64,000 nucleotides of DNA from Autumnicola lenta (GCF_031846515.1 NZ_JAVRHO010000019.1:25920-89919); one strand, 5' to 3'. Positions 1-8,803 are shown, numbered from the stretch's first letter. Translations and numbers: made by a program. The notes: generated by a model not told the origin, from the letters alone.

Positions 1-1
1 T

Positions 2-127
2 GAGCTTTCCAGGGAAGAAATCAGGGATTATTATATCAAAAATCCCGAAAAACCCTTCTGCAAAACCTATATCGAGCCTAAATTGAAGCTCCTTTTGCAG
101 CAATTTTCAAAAGAATTACGGGAATAG
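2..127 (+). CDS. C-terminal end of an MsrA-like peptide methionine sulfoxide reductase (partial)
   Basis: Only the last 41 residues lie in the window; the gene continues to the left. The tail contains YYIKNPEKPFC followed by a basic, leucine-rich helix (YIEPKLKLLLQQF). It resembles the C-terminus of MsrA, where an HQxYYxKNP segment is followed by a cysteine and an IxPKL helix. MsrA reduces methionine-S-sulfoxide in proteins. The usual HQ before the tyrosines reads IR here, so the assignment rests on a short tail and is moderate. Confidence 0.45.
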   Translation, partial: ELSREEIRDYYIKNPEKPFCKTYIEPKLKLLLQQFSKELRE

Positions 128-167
128 CTTTAGATTTTAAGATTTAAGGTGGAGTAGGGGCGATAAT

Positions 168-220
168 TCGAAAATGGCAATTATCAGGCTGCTATAGAAA
201 AATTGGCTTCCGAAGAAATT
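168..220 (+). repeat. Dispersed repeat copy upstream of the histidine kinase
   Basis: The motif TCGAAAATGGCAATTATC (168-185) is followed at 206-220 by GCTTCCGAAGAAATT. The same pair in the same order occurs after the kinase at 1482-1530, and the 15-mer is identical in both. GATAATT at 162-168 and AATTATC at 179-185 form the arms of a small inverted repeat around the motif. Nothing else was found in this intergenic gap. Confidence 0.7.
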
Positions 221-253
221 GCGGTGTAAAAGATAGTATTGCTCGAGTTTTAC

Positions 254-1424
254 ATGTCACTTAATTTAACTTACCTTAAACCAATGAAAGCAGCAGCAAA
301 ATATATTGAAGAGCATACACACGATATAATAGATTTATGGGAAGAAAAAGTCAATAAAGAGATATCGGCTTCCGAAACTACAAATTCCATGGTTTTGCGT
401 AACCTTCTGCCCAATCTACTGGAAGACATTTCCACGGTACTGAAAAGGAACGAGGGCAAGAAAAATTTTCTAAAGGAGGAGAATTGTTCTGAAATTGTAA
501 AAAAAAAGCATAGACCATGGGAGGCACCGCGCTACGTCTTCCCATTATACGGTCAAGCAAATTATAAGGGAGTACATTGTTCTTAACCAGGCCCTAACAG
601 AGCTCTTAATATCCAAAGACTTACATAGCGAAGATATCAGCGTCTTGCTCACTTATATCCTGGAAACCTCCATGAGCCATTCTGCAAGCTCCTTTACAGA
701 TTCTATCCAGGAAATGCGTGAAAAACTGGTAGGAACCCTTGCCCACGACATTAGAAATCCTATCTCTGCAGCTTATTTTGCAATTGATATTATGAATTAT
801 GCCGATGGGGAAGAAAAATTCAATAAACTTAAAAAAACGACCAGGGAAAGTCTTAAAAGGTCTATCGATTTAATGGAGGGTTTGCTGGATGCCATTAGTG
901 TAAAAGCCGGGGAGGGGGTGACACTTAATTTTCAGAAAGGTAATATTGTTGAGGAGTTGAAAAGCGTGTACGGCGAGGCAGCTCGTATTTATGCTAACGA
1001 GATTGTTCTTGAATGTGATGAGGATGAAATTACCGGCGTCTACGACGGAACTGCAGTTAGAAGAATCCTGGAAAACCTGATTACCAACGCCATAAAATAC
1101 GGGGCACAGGACAAACCTATAAGAATTATACTCAAGAAACATGAGGAGAAATTAAAGCTTAGTGTCCACAATTTTGGAGATCCAATTGCCTCAGGAAACA
1201 AGAAAATTATTTTCGATTTTTTAAGCCGGACAGATAAGGAAGCTTCTGGACAATTGCAAAGTTGGGGCATGGGACTAACTTTTGTAAAAATGGGGGCCGA
1301 AGCTCATGGTGGTCACGTAGAATTGATAAGTAATGAAGAAGAAGGAACTATTTTTTCTGTGATCCTTGATATAAAATCAAACGAACCCGGTAAAAAACGG
1401 GCAAGACTCAACCTTTCTGATTAA
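254..1424 (+). pseudogene. Sensor histidine kinase with N-terminal RsbRD-type sensor domain, frameshifted
   Basis: Two reading frames together encode one kinase. The first, from ATG 254 (another ATG at 284), gives a helical N-terminus of RsbRD_N type and runs out of frame after a run of nine A at 499-507. The second frame, readable from the A-run, gives HGRHRATSSHYTVKQIIREY, the rest of that sensor domain. It continues into a HisKA dimerisation domain with the phospho-acceptor in LAHDIRNPISA, then an HATPase domain with NAIKYG and GMGLTFVK. No membrane segment is visible, so the kinase would be cytosolic. Eight As instead of nine would restore one protein of about 389 residues. The lesion may be a sequencing error, a real mutation or a site where slippage restores some product. 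No response regulator lies beside it. Confidence 0.8.
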
Positions 1425-1481
1425 AGTTTTGATATTGCAGGAAAACTACCATAGTACAAATAAGTCCTTTGATAATGCTCT

Positions 1482-1571
1482 AAAAATGCCAGTTTTCGAG
1501 CTTTAGAAGATAGCTGCTTCCGAAGAAATTCCTAATCATTGGCGCAATAGTAGTACGATAATTGGCATTTT
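1482..1571. repeat. Dispersed repeat copies downstream of the histidine kinase
   Basis: The 1425-1618 gap carries AAAAATGCCAGTTTTCGAG at 1482-1500 and GCTTCCGAAGAAATT at 1516-1530 (identical to 206-220). It also holds an inverted motif copy, CGATAATTGGCATTTT, at 1556-1571. I see no clear promoter in the gap. Confidence 0.65.
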
Positions 1572-1618
1572 AGACACTGCTCTTATTTTCGCTATTTTTG
1601 TACTGAAAAGAACTCCTG

Positions 1619-3064
1619 ATGGACGATTTAAAAAAGCAAATTCTGGCACTAAGCAAGATTTCCAGCACGTTGGAACCTTCTGAAGCTCAACGTGACGGGA
1701 TATTTAAAGAAGTACAGCAATATGCGAATACTTTTCTGAACAATTTGCTCTCTACAAAAGCTTATTCTTCGGAAAAGGCTAAAAAAGAAGCTTTTTCTAT
1801 TACTGCTGAAGTAAAACCGCTCAAGAAAATACTCGAAATTTATGATTCTGAAGTTGCAGATAAAGGAATCCATCCCGCTTCCGGAGGTCATCTGGGATAT
1901 ATTCCCGGTGGCGGAATTTACACTTCGGCACTGGCAGATTATCTTGTGGATATTACAAACGAATACGCCGGACTCTCATTTGCATCGCCCGGAGCTGTGG
2001 CTATGGAGCACGAATTGCTGGACTGGATGAAATCCCTCTTTGGATTTCCTGAATCTGCTGTTGGAAACCTGACTTCCGGTGGTTCTATCGCTAATATGAT
2101 TGGATTAACGGCAGCGCGGGACAAGCACAAAATTAAAGGTGCGAAAATCGAAAAAAGTGTGGTGTATCTTAGTCCGCAGCTGCACCATAGCTGCTTAAAA
2201 GCCCTGAGGATTATTGGTCTTGAAGATATTATCATCCGTCACCTTCAGCTGGATTCGAATTCGAAAATAATTCCGGAGGATTTTTCAGAAAAACTTCAGA
2301 AGGATAAAGAAAACGGACTGGAACCATTTCTGCTGATTGCTTCAGGAGGAACTACAGATACCGGTGCCGTAGATCCGTTAAAGGAACTGGGCGAAATCGC
2401 TAACCAGAATAAACTGTGGTATCATATTGATGCTGCTTACGGCGGATTTTTTATCCTCACAGAACAACGGAAAAAGCTTTTCGAAGGAATAGAAATGGCA
2501 GATTCACTGGCTGTGGATCCTCATAAAGGCCTCTTTTTGCCCTTCGGCCTGGGAGCGGTGTTGGTGAAAGATAAAGAGGCCGTTTTCCATTCCCATCACC
2601 ACAGCGCCAATTATATGCAGGACGCTCATGCTGAAGTGAGCCGGGTAGATCCCGCAGATGTTTCTCCGGAACTTACCAAACATTTTCGTGCGTTACGATT
2701 ATGGTTGCCACTGCAATTGCACGGAATAGCACCTTTTACAGCCTGCCTGGAAGAAAAATTACTGCTTACCCGCTACTTCAGGGGAAAAATGCTGGATTCA
2801 GGATTTAGGGTAGGCCCGGAACCTGACCTTTCGGTAACCTATTTCTGGTGGCCCCGGGATGAAAATGAGGATGAATTCAATAAAAAAGTGCTCAAGGAAA
2901 TACATGAGGATGGTACGGTTTTCCTGAGTTCCACATTAATAGACGGGAAATTCGTAATACGGCTCGCTGTACTTTCTTTCCGAACAAAGATAGAAACTAT
3001 AGATAGGGCAGTGGAGGTGTTAATTTCAATAGTTCGAAAGTTGGAAATAAAGTTTAAGGTTTAA
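1619..3064 (+). CDS. PLP-dependent decarboxylase / aminotransferase-fold protein (group II decarboxylase family)
   Basis: This 481-residue protein is a fold-type I PLP enzyme of the aromatic-amino-acid/glutamate decarboxylase group. Visible hallmarks are SPQLHHS near residue 185 (the His that stacks on PLP), HIDAAYGG at 269-276 (the Asp that binds the pyridine nitrogen), and VDPHKGLFLPFG with the Schiff-base lysine K303. Length is normal for the family. The substrate cannot be read from the sequence; related flavobacterial proteins are annotated as aspartate aminotransferase family or aromatic-L-amino-acid decarboxylase. It probably acts alone in the cytosol. The 3' end runs into a degenerate AAGTTTAAGGTTTAAAG string typical of gene ends in this window. 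Confidence 0.85.
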   Translation: MDDLKKQILALSKISSTLEPSEAQRDGIFKEVQQYANTFLNNLLSTKAYSSEKAKKEAFSITAEVKPLKKILEIYDSEVADKGIHPASGGHLGYIPGGGIYTSALADYLVDITNEYAGLSFASPGAVAMEHELLDWMKSLFGFPESAVGNLTSGGSIANMIGLTAARDKHKIKGAKIEKSVVYLSPQLHHSCLKALRIIGLEDIIIRHLQLDSNSKIIPEDFSEKLQKDKENGLEPFLLIASGGTTDTGAVDPLKELGEIANQNKLWYHIDAAYGGFFILTEQRKKLFEGIEMADSLAVDPHKGLFLPFGLGAVLVKDKEAVFHSHHHSANYMQDAHAEVSRVDPADVSPELTKHFRALRLWLPLQLHGIAPFTACLEEKLLLTRYFRGKMLDSGFRVGPEPDLSVTYFWWPRDENEDEFNKKVLKEIHEDGTVFLSSTLIDGKFVIRLAVLSFRTKIETIDRAVEVLISIVRKLEIKFKV

Positions 3065-3307
3065 AGTTTATTGTGGATTGTTTTTAAAGGTAAAGAGTAA
3101 AAGAAGGAAAAAGTAAAAAAATATATAGGAGCGGATTTGGGAACCGTTTGTAATTGATAGATGCAATTTTTCTAAAAACCCGAACTGCAGACACATAATA
3201 TTATGTAAAATAGAGCCCTTTCAATTTTGATCTGTACTAAAGAAAAGCTAAGTTTTTGCTATAGTCTTATTTACTGGTTAACTTAAAGTTGAATCAGAAA
3301 AAAAAAG

Positions 3308-3679
3308 ATATCTACACAAAAAATAGATTTAGGAAGTGAACATGCCGTTGGATTTAGATGGGAAGGAGATTTTGACGAAAAAGCTTTCAAGGAATCGATG
3401 GTGCAATTTCTTCCGGAGTTTAAGTCCCGGAACGAGATGAATATTTATATGGAAATTTCCGGTATTGGAGAGGTTGAGGGATCAGCTGTTTGGGAAGATG
3501 CAAAATTTGCGATCAACAATTTAAAAGAACTTGCTGATAAAGTTGATAAGATCGCCCTGGTAACAAACGAGTCCTGGATGCGAAACATGGCCGAAGCTTC
3601 TTATAAAATGATTCCGGGAATAAAGTTAAAAGCTTTTACTTCTGAAGAAAAAACAGCTGCAAAGGAATGGGTTGTTTAG
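3308..3679 (+). CDS. SpoIIAA-like (STAS fold) protein without a standard start codon
   Basis: The first in-frame ATG is at 3398. However, the same frame is open back to 3293 and encodes KIDLGSEHAVGFRWEGDFDE, the expected first strand and helix of SpoIIAA-like proteins (PF11964 type). Starting at ATG would delete that part of the fold. The best upstream start is ATA at 3308 (ISTQKIDLGSE), preceded by an A-rich stretch, giving about 123 residues. Either a rare ATA start is used, or ATG mutated to ATA and the gene is dying. The rest (NIYMEISGIG, KIALVTNESWMRNMAE, IPGIKLKAF) matches the family well. Its role is unknown; relatives are thought to bind lipids or act in stress signalling. The gene stands alone, and a 14-bp direct repeat TATTATGTAAAATA lies on each side (3199 and 3761). 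Confidence 0.7.
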   Translation: MSTQKIDLGSEHAVGFRWEGDFDEKAFKESMVQFLPEFKSRNEMNIYMEISGIGEVEGSAVWEDAKFAINNLKELADKVDKIALVTNESWMRNMAEASYKMIPGIKLKAFTSEEKTAAKEWVV

Positions 3680-3829
3680 AATTAGCCAAGTTATTTATAA
3701 AATACCGTTGTAAAATATACAGTTTAAATTCTCCTAATGATATAACTGAACTATAATTTATATTATGTAAAATACAATAATTCCGATGTCTCTCCGTCCT
3801 CTCTCACAGATTCTTTCTTAGATAGACCA

Positions 3830-4957
3830 TTAATTTCTATATTTTTTATCCGATACCGTTTCAAACCACTCAGTTGGTCCATTAATCCTGCTGGTAATGG
3901 CAATTTGGACAAATTCTTCCTCAGGCCCCGCACCGTGCCAGTGCGGAGTATTTGCAGGGCATTTTATAATATCTCCTTTTTTCAGGATTTTCTTTGGGCT
4001 ACCTTTTTCCTGGTAATATCCTTCACCTGAAAGTGCTAAAATGATCTGGCCATTAGGATGCTGATGCCAATAAGTTCTGGCTTTGGGCTCAAAAGTGACC
4101 ACTCCCACAGAATTCCTATTAACTTCATCTGCGGTGACCAGCATTTCTAACCAGGCCGTACCGGTAAAAACGGGATTTATGATCTTTTCTCCCCGGGGAT
4201 ATATTTTTTCTATATCCATATATTCAGAATACTGGTCTGGATCAATAGGATCATCTGAAGTGATTTCAGCAAAAAGTTTCCTGCCTTTAAGAGCAGTTCT
4301 CTTATCAATATCTGTTTCTATAATTTTCAGGATTTGTAAAATCTGAGGTTCGGTAACGCCCAGTCTCATACTTATCTTCATATGCCCTTTAACCATTGGG
4401 GCCAGATCTCCCATAGTTAGTAAAGCTGTAACCGTGGCAATTTCCCGTTCTTTAAAAGATAATACGCCTCTTTTAAAAATATCGGCAAACAAATGCTCTT
4501 TCAGAAATACTTCAATAATGGGTACCGTTTTAGCATAGCCCGCTTTTGGCCTGTCTTCAACCCCGGTTAAATCGGCCAGGACTTCTTTTCCAATTTTATA
4601 TTTATCACCATCTTTGAGATCTGTCGGCTCTTCCCCTGTTTTGTCTTCAATTCCCCTTTCTTCCCTGTTCTCCAAAACTTCAGTTAGTGTATTAATGGCC
4701 ATAAGACTTCGCGGAAAACCACAATACGCATAAAGATGAACAAGCTCCTCCTTTACCTTATTAACACTAAGCCCGCTATCCAGGCCTTCATTTAAAGCCT
4801 CCTGTAAGGTTTTAAGATCACCTTTCGCGGTAGCCGCTGAAATCCTGGCAATACTATATTCTTCAGCACTTAATCCCTGAGATGCCGTTTGTGCGGAAAC
4901 ATAAAGATTGGCCATGATAAGTAAAGTGATAATTAAACCGATGTTTCGCAATTTCAT
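3830..4957 (-). CDS. Exported carboxymuconolactone decarboxylase-like and cupin two-domain protein
   Basis: A hydrophobic signal peptide (residues 1-22, ending near VSAQ) is followed by two helical carboxymuconolactone-decarboxylase/AhpD-like repeats. Residues 275-375 form a cupin with TYWHQHPNGQI and PHWHG, whose histidines would bind a metal. No CxxC pair typical of AhpD peroxidases is visible in the CMD part. The gene is the last of a minus-strand set with a flavodoxin, a cupin-NTF2 protein and an alpha/beta hydrolase, all apparently exported. Its cupin closely resembles the one encoded at 5603-6454, so the two are probably paralogous. The reaction is unknown; a role in oxidising or isomerising a small organic substrate in the periplasm is inferred. 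Confidence 0.8.
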   Translation of the reverse strand: MKLRNIGLIITLLIMANLYVSAQTASQGLSAEEYSIARISAATAKGDLKTLQEALNEGLDSGLSVNKVKEELVHLYAYCGFPRSLMAINTLTEVLENREERGIEDKTGEEPTDLKDGDKYKIGKEVLADLTGVEDRPKAGYAKTVPIIEVFLKEHLFADIFKRGVLSFKEREIATVTALLTMGDLAPMVKGHMKISMRLGVTEPQILQILKIIETDIDKRTALKGRKLFAEITSDDPIDPDQYSEYMDIEKIYPRGEKIINPVFTGTAWLEMLVTADEVNRNSVGVVTFEPKARTYWHQHPNGQIILALSGEGYYQEKGSPKKILKKGDIIKCPANTPHWHGAGPEEEFVQIAITSRINGPTEWFETVSDKKYRN

Positions 4958-4969
4958 AATTCTTTAATT

Positions 4970-5590
4970 CTAAGATTTTTCCAATAATCCGATCTTGGTT
5001 AACCATGTTACAACCTGATCTTCAACCCTTTCTTTACGTTCTCCTTTTATCGCCAGTAAAACCCCTTTCTTTTCATAACCTCCTTCTACCGAAAAACCTT
5101 CAAGAATCTTACTGTTAGGACATATTTCTCTTAACTGATCAAATCCCCGGCCTACTCCATAACCTGCATTGGTATTGAATGGAATTAGCGTTTTACCGCT
5201 TAGATCATTTTCGGTTAAAAAACTCTTCATTGGCGGGGGCATTTGGATATCCCAGGTTGGGAAACCTACAAACACAATATCATAATCTCCCAGATCTTCA
5301 ATTTTCGTCTTTAATACAGGTAAATAGTCTTGTTCATTCTCACTGTCAACCTGGGCTACGATTTCTTGATAATTTTGAGGATAGGGATCCTGCTTTTCCA
5401 GGGCTACTAATTTTCCACCAAGCTTATCCTGAATAATTTCTGCAACTGCTTGCGTATTTTTAGTCCGCGTTAGGTAAACAATGAGGACTTTTTCATTTCC
5501 TGAAATTTCTGAAACAGGCATTTCTTTCTCAATTTGGGTATTACCGCCAACCGAAAATAAAAGGCTCAGCAACAATAAAATCACTTTCAT
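4970..5590 (-). CDS. Exported flavodoxin-family protein
   Basis: This 206-residue protein begins with a signal-peptide-like segment (MKVILLLLSLLFSVGG). A flavodoxin fold follows with the FMN phosphate-binding loop LTRTKNTQAVA near residues 40-50 and FVGFPTWDIQMPPPMKSFL, which would line the isoalloxazine ring. Flavodoxins are normally cytosolic electron carriers, so the export signal is the unusual point. It sits 12 bp from the CMD-cupin gene and 12 bp from the cupin-NTF2 gene, which implies co-transcription. It may deliver electrons to a periplasmic partner of the same operon, but no partner is proven. Confidence 0.85.
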   Translation of the reverse strand: MKVILLLLSLLFSVGGNTQIEKEMPVSEISGNEKVLIVYLTRTKNTQAVAEIIQDKLGGKLVALEKQDPYPQNYQEIVAQVDSENEQDYLPVLKTKIEDLGDYDIVFVGFPTWDIQMPPPMKSFLTENDLSGKTLIPFNTNAGYGVGRGFDQLREICPNSKILEGFSVEGGYEKKGVLLAIKGERKERVEDQVVTWLTKIGLLEKS

Positions 5591-5602
5591 CGCATTTATT
5601 TT

Positions 5603-6454
5603 TTATTCTTCGGAAGGAGCAGACAGCTGTTTTACAAAAGAAAGATTGGCGAGTTTCCATTCGCCTGATTCCTTCACATAGACCTCGGTCACGATAAACG
5701 GGTTTGTAACTTCATTACCACCAACCACCGCAAGTAGTGTAATTTCATTTAAAACAATAGCGGTATTTCCAACAATATCGGCTGAAACACGATGGATATC
5801 TGCTTTTTTATAATGGATACCGCCGCTTCTTATCACTTCAACTTCACGGTCCTTTCCCCAGCTTCCGCCCATATGAACAAATTCTGCCTCTTCATGAAAT
5901 AAGTCCGCAAGTTTATCGGCCTCCTTATTGGCCATCCATTGCCATTTCTTTTTTGAAAGATCTATAATTTCCTCTTTTGAATTTTTACTGGATAAAGCCG
6001 AAGCCTTAATGGCATTATAAGTTTCCGCAGTTAGGGTATCGGTCCATTTTGTAGGCGCATTTCCGCTAATTGCAATATAGGTAACCGGGTTATTGGGGGT
6101 TGCACCATGCCAGTGTTCAACATCCGGAAGACATTTCACAACATCTCCGGCACGAAGCACCTGCACTTCTTTTCCCTTTTCCTGGTAATAACCTACCCCG
6201 TGGGTTATTAATAATAACTGTCCTTTTGGATGCAGGTGCCAGTTTAGTTTAGAACCTTCAGCAGATACGGCCTGGGCAATATTAAAATCGAAAGTTTCAT
6301 CTGCTTCAAACACGTGGCTCAACCAAACATCGCCCGTGTGATGCACATTTGGTGCTTTTTTACCTTTCGGAAAAATACTCTCCTGGGCCAACAGGAAGTT
6401 TGGAATTAGTATTCCTATAACCAGAATCAGATGCCAGTTTTTTATGATATTCAT
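5603..6454 (-). CDS. Exported cupin plus SnoaL/NTF2-like (DUF4440) protein
   Basis: A signal peptide (NWHLILVIGILIPNFLLAQ) precedes a cupin at about residues 35-150 with LNWHLHPKGQLLL and EHWHGATP as metal-binding histidine motifs. An NTF2/SnoaL-type domain follows at about 155-275 (WQWMANKEADKLADLFHEEAEFVHMGG). DUF4440 domains form a cone-shaped pocket for small molecules. The cupin is very similar in order and wording to the one in the neighbouring CMD-cupin protein. Gene spacing of 12 and 30 bp puts it in the same operon as the flavodoxin and the hydrolase. The exact chemistry is unknown. Confidence 0.8.
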   Translation of the reverse strand: MNIIKNWHLILVIGILIPNFLLAQESIFPKGKKAPNVHHTGDVWLSHVFEADETFDFNIAQAVSAEGSKLNWHLHPKGQLLLITHGVGYYQEKGKEVQVLRAGDVVKCLPDVEHWHGATPNNPVTYIAISGNAPTKWTDTLTAETYNAIKASALSSKNSKEEIIDLSKKKWQWMANKEADKLADLFHEEAEFVHMGGSWGKDREVEVIRSGGIHYKKADIHRVSADIVGNTAIVLNEITLLAVVGGNEVTNPFIVTEVYVKESGEWKLANLSFVKQLSAPSEE

Positions 6455-6484
6455 GTTTTGAGTTATAAAAATTAGTTTCTTGTT

Positions 6485-7594
6485 TTAATCCAGACCTTTT
6501 TGTTTCAGCCATTCAAACAAATGTTCCGCCACCTCTTTATTGTTAAGGTCTGACATCGGGAAATGCGTATTGCCTTCCAACCCTATTTCAGGAAGGGGGA
6601 CTAAGCTCACATCTCCCCCATATTTATTTACCGCATCACGCCATTTCCCGGCCATCGCAAGAGCTACCCGCCATTGCTCCTTTTCCGGATTCTGAACAGG
6701 CTCCTCCGGAATATAATCCCCATAGTAAATAATAATAGGAATTTTAGTGAGCTTTTTAAATTCAGCCATAGGGACTTCCCTGGCGCTAAGCTCTCCACCA
6801 AGATAAGGCTTTGGTTCAGGCAATTCAGCTTTAGGAAAGACGAAATTACTACCAGGTTCATAGGAAGCGATTGCCTTAATGTTATCATTTTCAAGAGCCG
6901 TGAGCCATCCTTGCCCGCCACTGTGGGAATGCGTAACCAGGATACCTGGCCCTATTTTATTAAATAATTCTGAAACGGCGGCAATGTTTATATTAATATT
7001 TAAAGGACCTGTATCTGGCGTTATTTGACGGAAGAACTGATTTAATGCTTCAGGATCTTTGGAGAATTGAACGCCGGGATAAAAATTATTACTCAGCCCC
7101 AGCCTGAAAATTCCAAACCAAAGCTGATCGTCGGTAGCAGCATTAATTGTAATGGGTTCTGTACTCCTTCCGGAATTTCCACGCCTTGGCTGATCTATGA
7201 GATAAATTGAAAAATCTTTCCGTAAAAAGATGCTTTGGAATCCTTCCCGGCCATCGGGAGTGGTTTGCCAGGTCTTCATAGACTGGCCGTAACCATGCCA
7301 GAACACCAAAGGAAGCTTTCTTGCGTTTACAGGCTTCTGGTAAAATACAAATGCGTGGTCTCCATGCAGGCTTTGGCCTTCGGTGCTTTGATTGCCGGGA
7401 TTAAAAGCTCCATCTTGTATAGGATCAAAAGTTCCCGGACTTTCTTTTACTGTGCCTCCCACAGCAAAACTGCCTTGCTCCTTCAGGACAATTTGGTTGG
7501 AGGAAAAGGATTTAGAACCCGAACAAGCACCAAGAAATACAGGAATTCCCAGTATGAGTAAAACTATTTGTAATTTTCGATAAAGTTGTTTCAT
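6485..7594 (-). CDS. Alpha/beta hydrolase lipoprotein
   Basis: I chose the ATG at 7594 because it gives a typical lipoprotein signal: MKQLYRKLQIVLLILG followed by the lipobox LGAC. A longer frame to 7657 would need a TTG start and spoil the signal. The mature part is an alpha/beta hydrolase with VFWHGYGQS (oxyanion region), IDQPRRGNSG, and a nucleophile elbow THSHSGGQGW, where the serine between two histidine-rich turns is the likely nucleophile. The final histidine is probably in LEGNTHFPMSDL. It is the first gene of the exported cupin/flavodoxin set and faces the broken AraC gene across 279 bp. An esterase or lactonase role is inferred. Confidence 0.8.
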   Translation of the reverse strand: MKQLYRKLQIVLLILGIPVFLGACSGSKSFSSNQIVLKEQGSFAVGGTVKESPGTFDPIQDGAFNPGNQSTEGQSLHGDHAFVFYQKPVNARKLPLVFWHGYGQSMKTWQTTPDGREGFQSIFLRKDFSIYLIDQPRRGNSGRSTEPITINAATDDQLWFGIFRLGLSNNFYPGVQFSKDPEALNQFFRQITPDTGPLNININIAAVSELFNKIGPGILVTHSHSGGQGWLTALENDNIKAIASYEPGSNFVFPKAELPEPKPYLGGELSAREVPMAEFKKLTKIPIIIYYGDYIPEEPVQNPEKEQWRVALAMAGKWRDAVNKYGGDVSLVPLPEIGLEGNTHFPMSDLNNKEVAEHLFEWLKQKGLD

Positions 7595-7770
7595 CTTATC
7601 AATTTCAGTTTTCTTCAATTTGGTAAAGTATTCTCCGTTCAGAATTAGCTTATACAAATATCAGTTAACCTTGAATTCTATGTGGTATACAGATTACTGA
7701 TATTCTTACCATTATTACTAATAGTTCAATTTCTTAAAACTCTGATTGGTATATTTGTTTTGAAGTAAAT

Positions 7771-7833
7771 TGCTTCGGGGCAAGCCCACGAAGCATTAAG
7801 AAGAAATGATTTTCGATTTCGAGGCAAGCCTCG
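7771..7833. repeat. Two palindromic units of the GGCAAGCC family
   Basis: The region between the hydrolase and the AraC gene carries two related hairpins. TGCTTCG and CGAAGCA (7771-7777 and 7789-7795) flank GGGCAAGCCCA, and CGAGGC-AA-GCCTCG is a perfect palindrome at 7820-7833. Both are followed by GCATTAA. Related units occur at 57655-57731. A further palindrome, CTCGATTATCGAG, lies at 7846-7858. Confidence 0.65.
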
Positions 7834-7873
7834 GAGCATTAAAATCTCGATTATCGAGTAAACAAAAAGCCTT

Positions 7874-8765
7874 ATGGAAGAGATATTGAAAGTGGAAAGC
7901 ATTACCCAATACAACACACTTAAAGAGATCAAGACAAGACATCCATTAATTACATCTTTTGACAGCGGTACGGCAAAACCGTTGTCTAGCGGAAAGTTCA
8001 GCTTTGAGTTTTATGCGATCTTTTTAAAAGGAGTGAACTGTGGGGAATTGAAATACGGCAGGAATACTTATGATTATGAAGAAGGGACTATGGTCTTCAT
8101 GGGACCAGGTCAGGTTGTTGGTATTAAAAGTGAAAAGGATTATAACCCAAAAGGCTTTGCACTTCTTTTCCATCTTGATTTTGTTAAAGACACTTTCCTT
8201 GCAAATAAAATCCATACCTATTCATTCTTCATATGATCTAAATGAAGCCCTCCATTTATCAGATAAAGAGCAGCAGATCATCACTGAATTATTCTTAAAA
8301 ATAGATTACGAACTCGATCAGAATATCGATAAACACAGTAAAACCATCATCACCAGTAATATTGAATTACTTTTGAATTATTGTGAGCGATTTTATGACC
8401 GGCAATTCATAACCCGCGAAGATTTAAACCAGGGAATAGTATCAAAATTTGAAGGATTGCTGAATGAATATTTTCAGTCTGAAAATCCTCAAAAATACGG
8501 CCTGCCTTCCGTTGGTTATTTTGCTGAACAATTGAATCTTTCAGCAAATTATTTTGGGGATCTGATAAAAAAAGAAACCGGTAAGTCGGCTCTGGATCAT
8601 ATCCACCTGAAATTGATAAATGTTGCTAAAGACCGGATTTTTGATACCGATAGCTCTGTTAGCCAGATCGCCTATGAATTAGGATTTAAATATCCGCAGC
8701 ATTTCAATAGAATGTTTAAAAAGAATACCGGATATACTCCAAATGAATATAGAAATCTTAGTTAA
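7874..8765 (+). pseudogene. AraC-family transcriptional regulator, frameshifted
   Basis: The first frame (ATG 7874 to stop 8236) encodes a cupin-type sensor domain (FYAIFLKGVNCGELKYG, MVFMGPGQ). It stops soon after HTYSFF. The expected continuation SYDLNEALHLSDKEQQ is in another frame from about 8230 to 8765 and ends in the AraC helix-turn-helix pair (SQIAYELGFKYPQHFNRMFK, GYTPNEYR). At TTCATTCTTCATATGAT a TC dinucleotide seems to be missing from a TTCTTCTC-like tract; its return would give YSFFSYDLNEALHLS. Relatives regulate neighbouring oxidoreductase operons, so the intact protein probably controlled the divergent exported cupin/flavodoxin set. As read, sensor and DNA-binding halves are separated. 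Confidence 0.85.
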
Positions 8766-8803
8766 ATATTTTTAGCCAACACTAGAATTTGCAGTTTTCC
8801 AAT

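Noticed and set aside
3199..3774. 14-bp direct repeats around the STAS gene as insertion-site duplication
   Set aside because: TATTATGTAAAATA is AT-only except for one G and could recur by chance; no element ends were seen.
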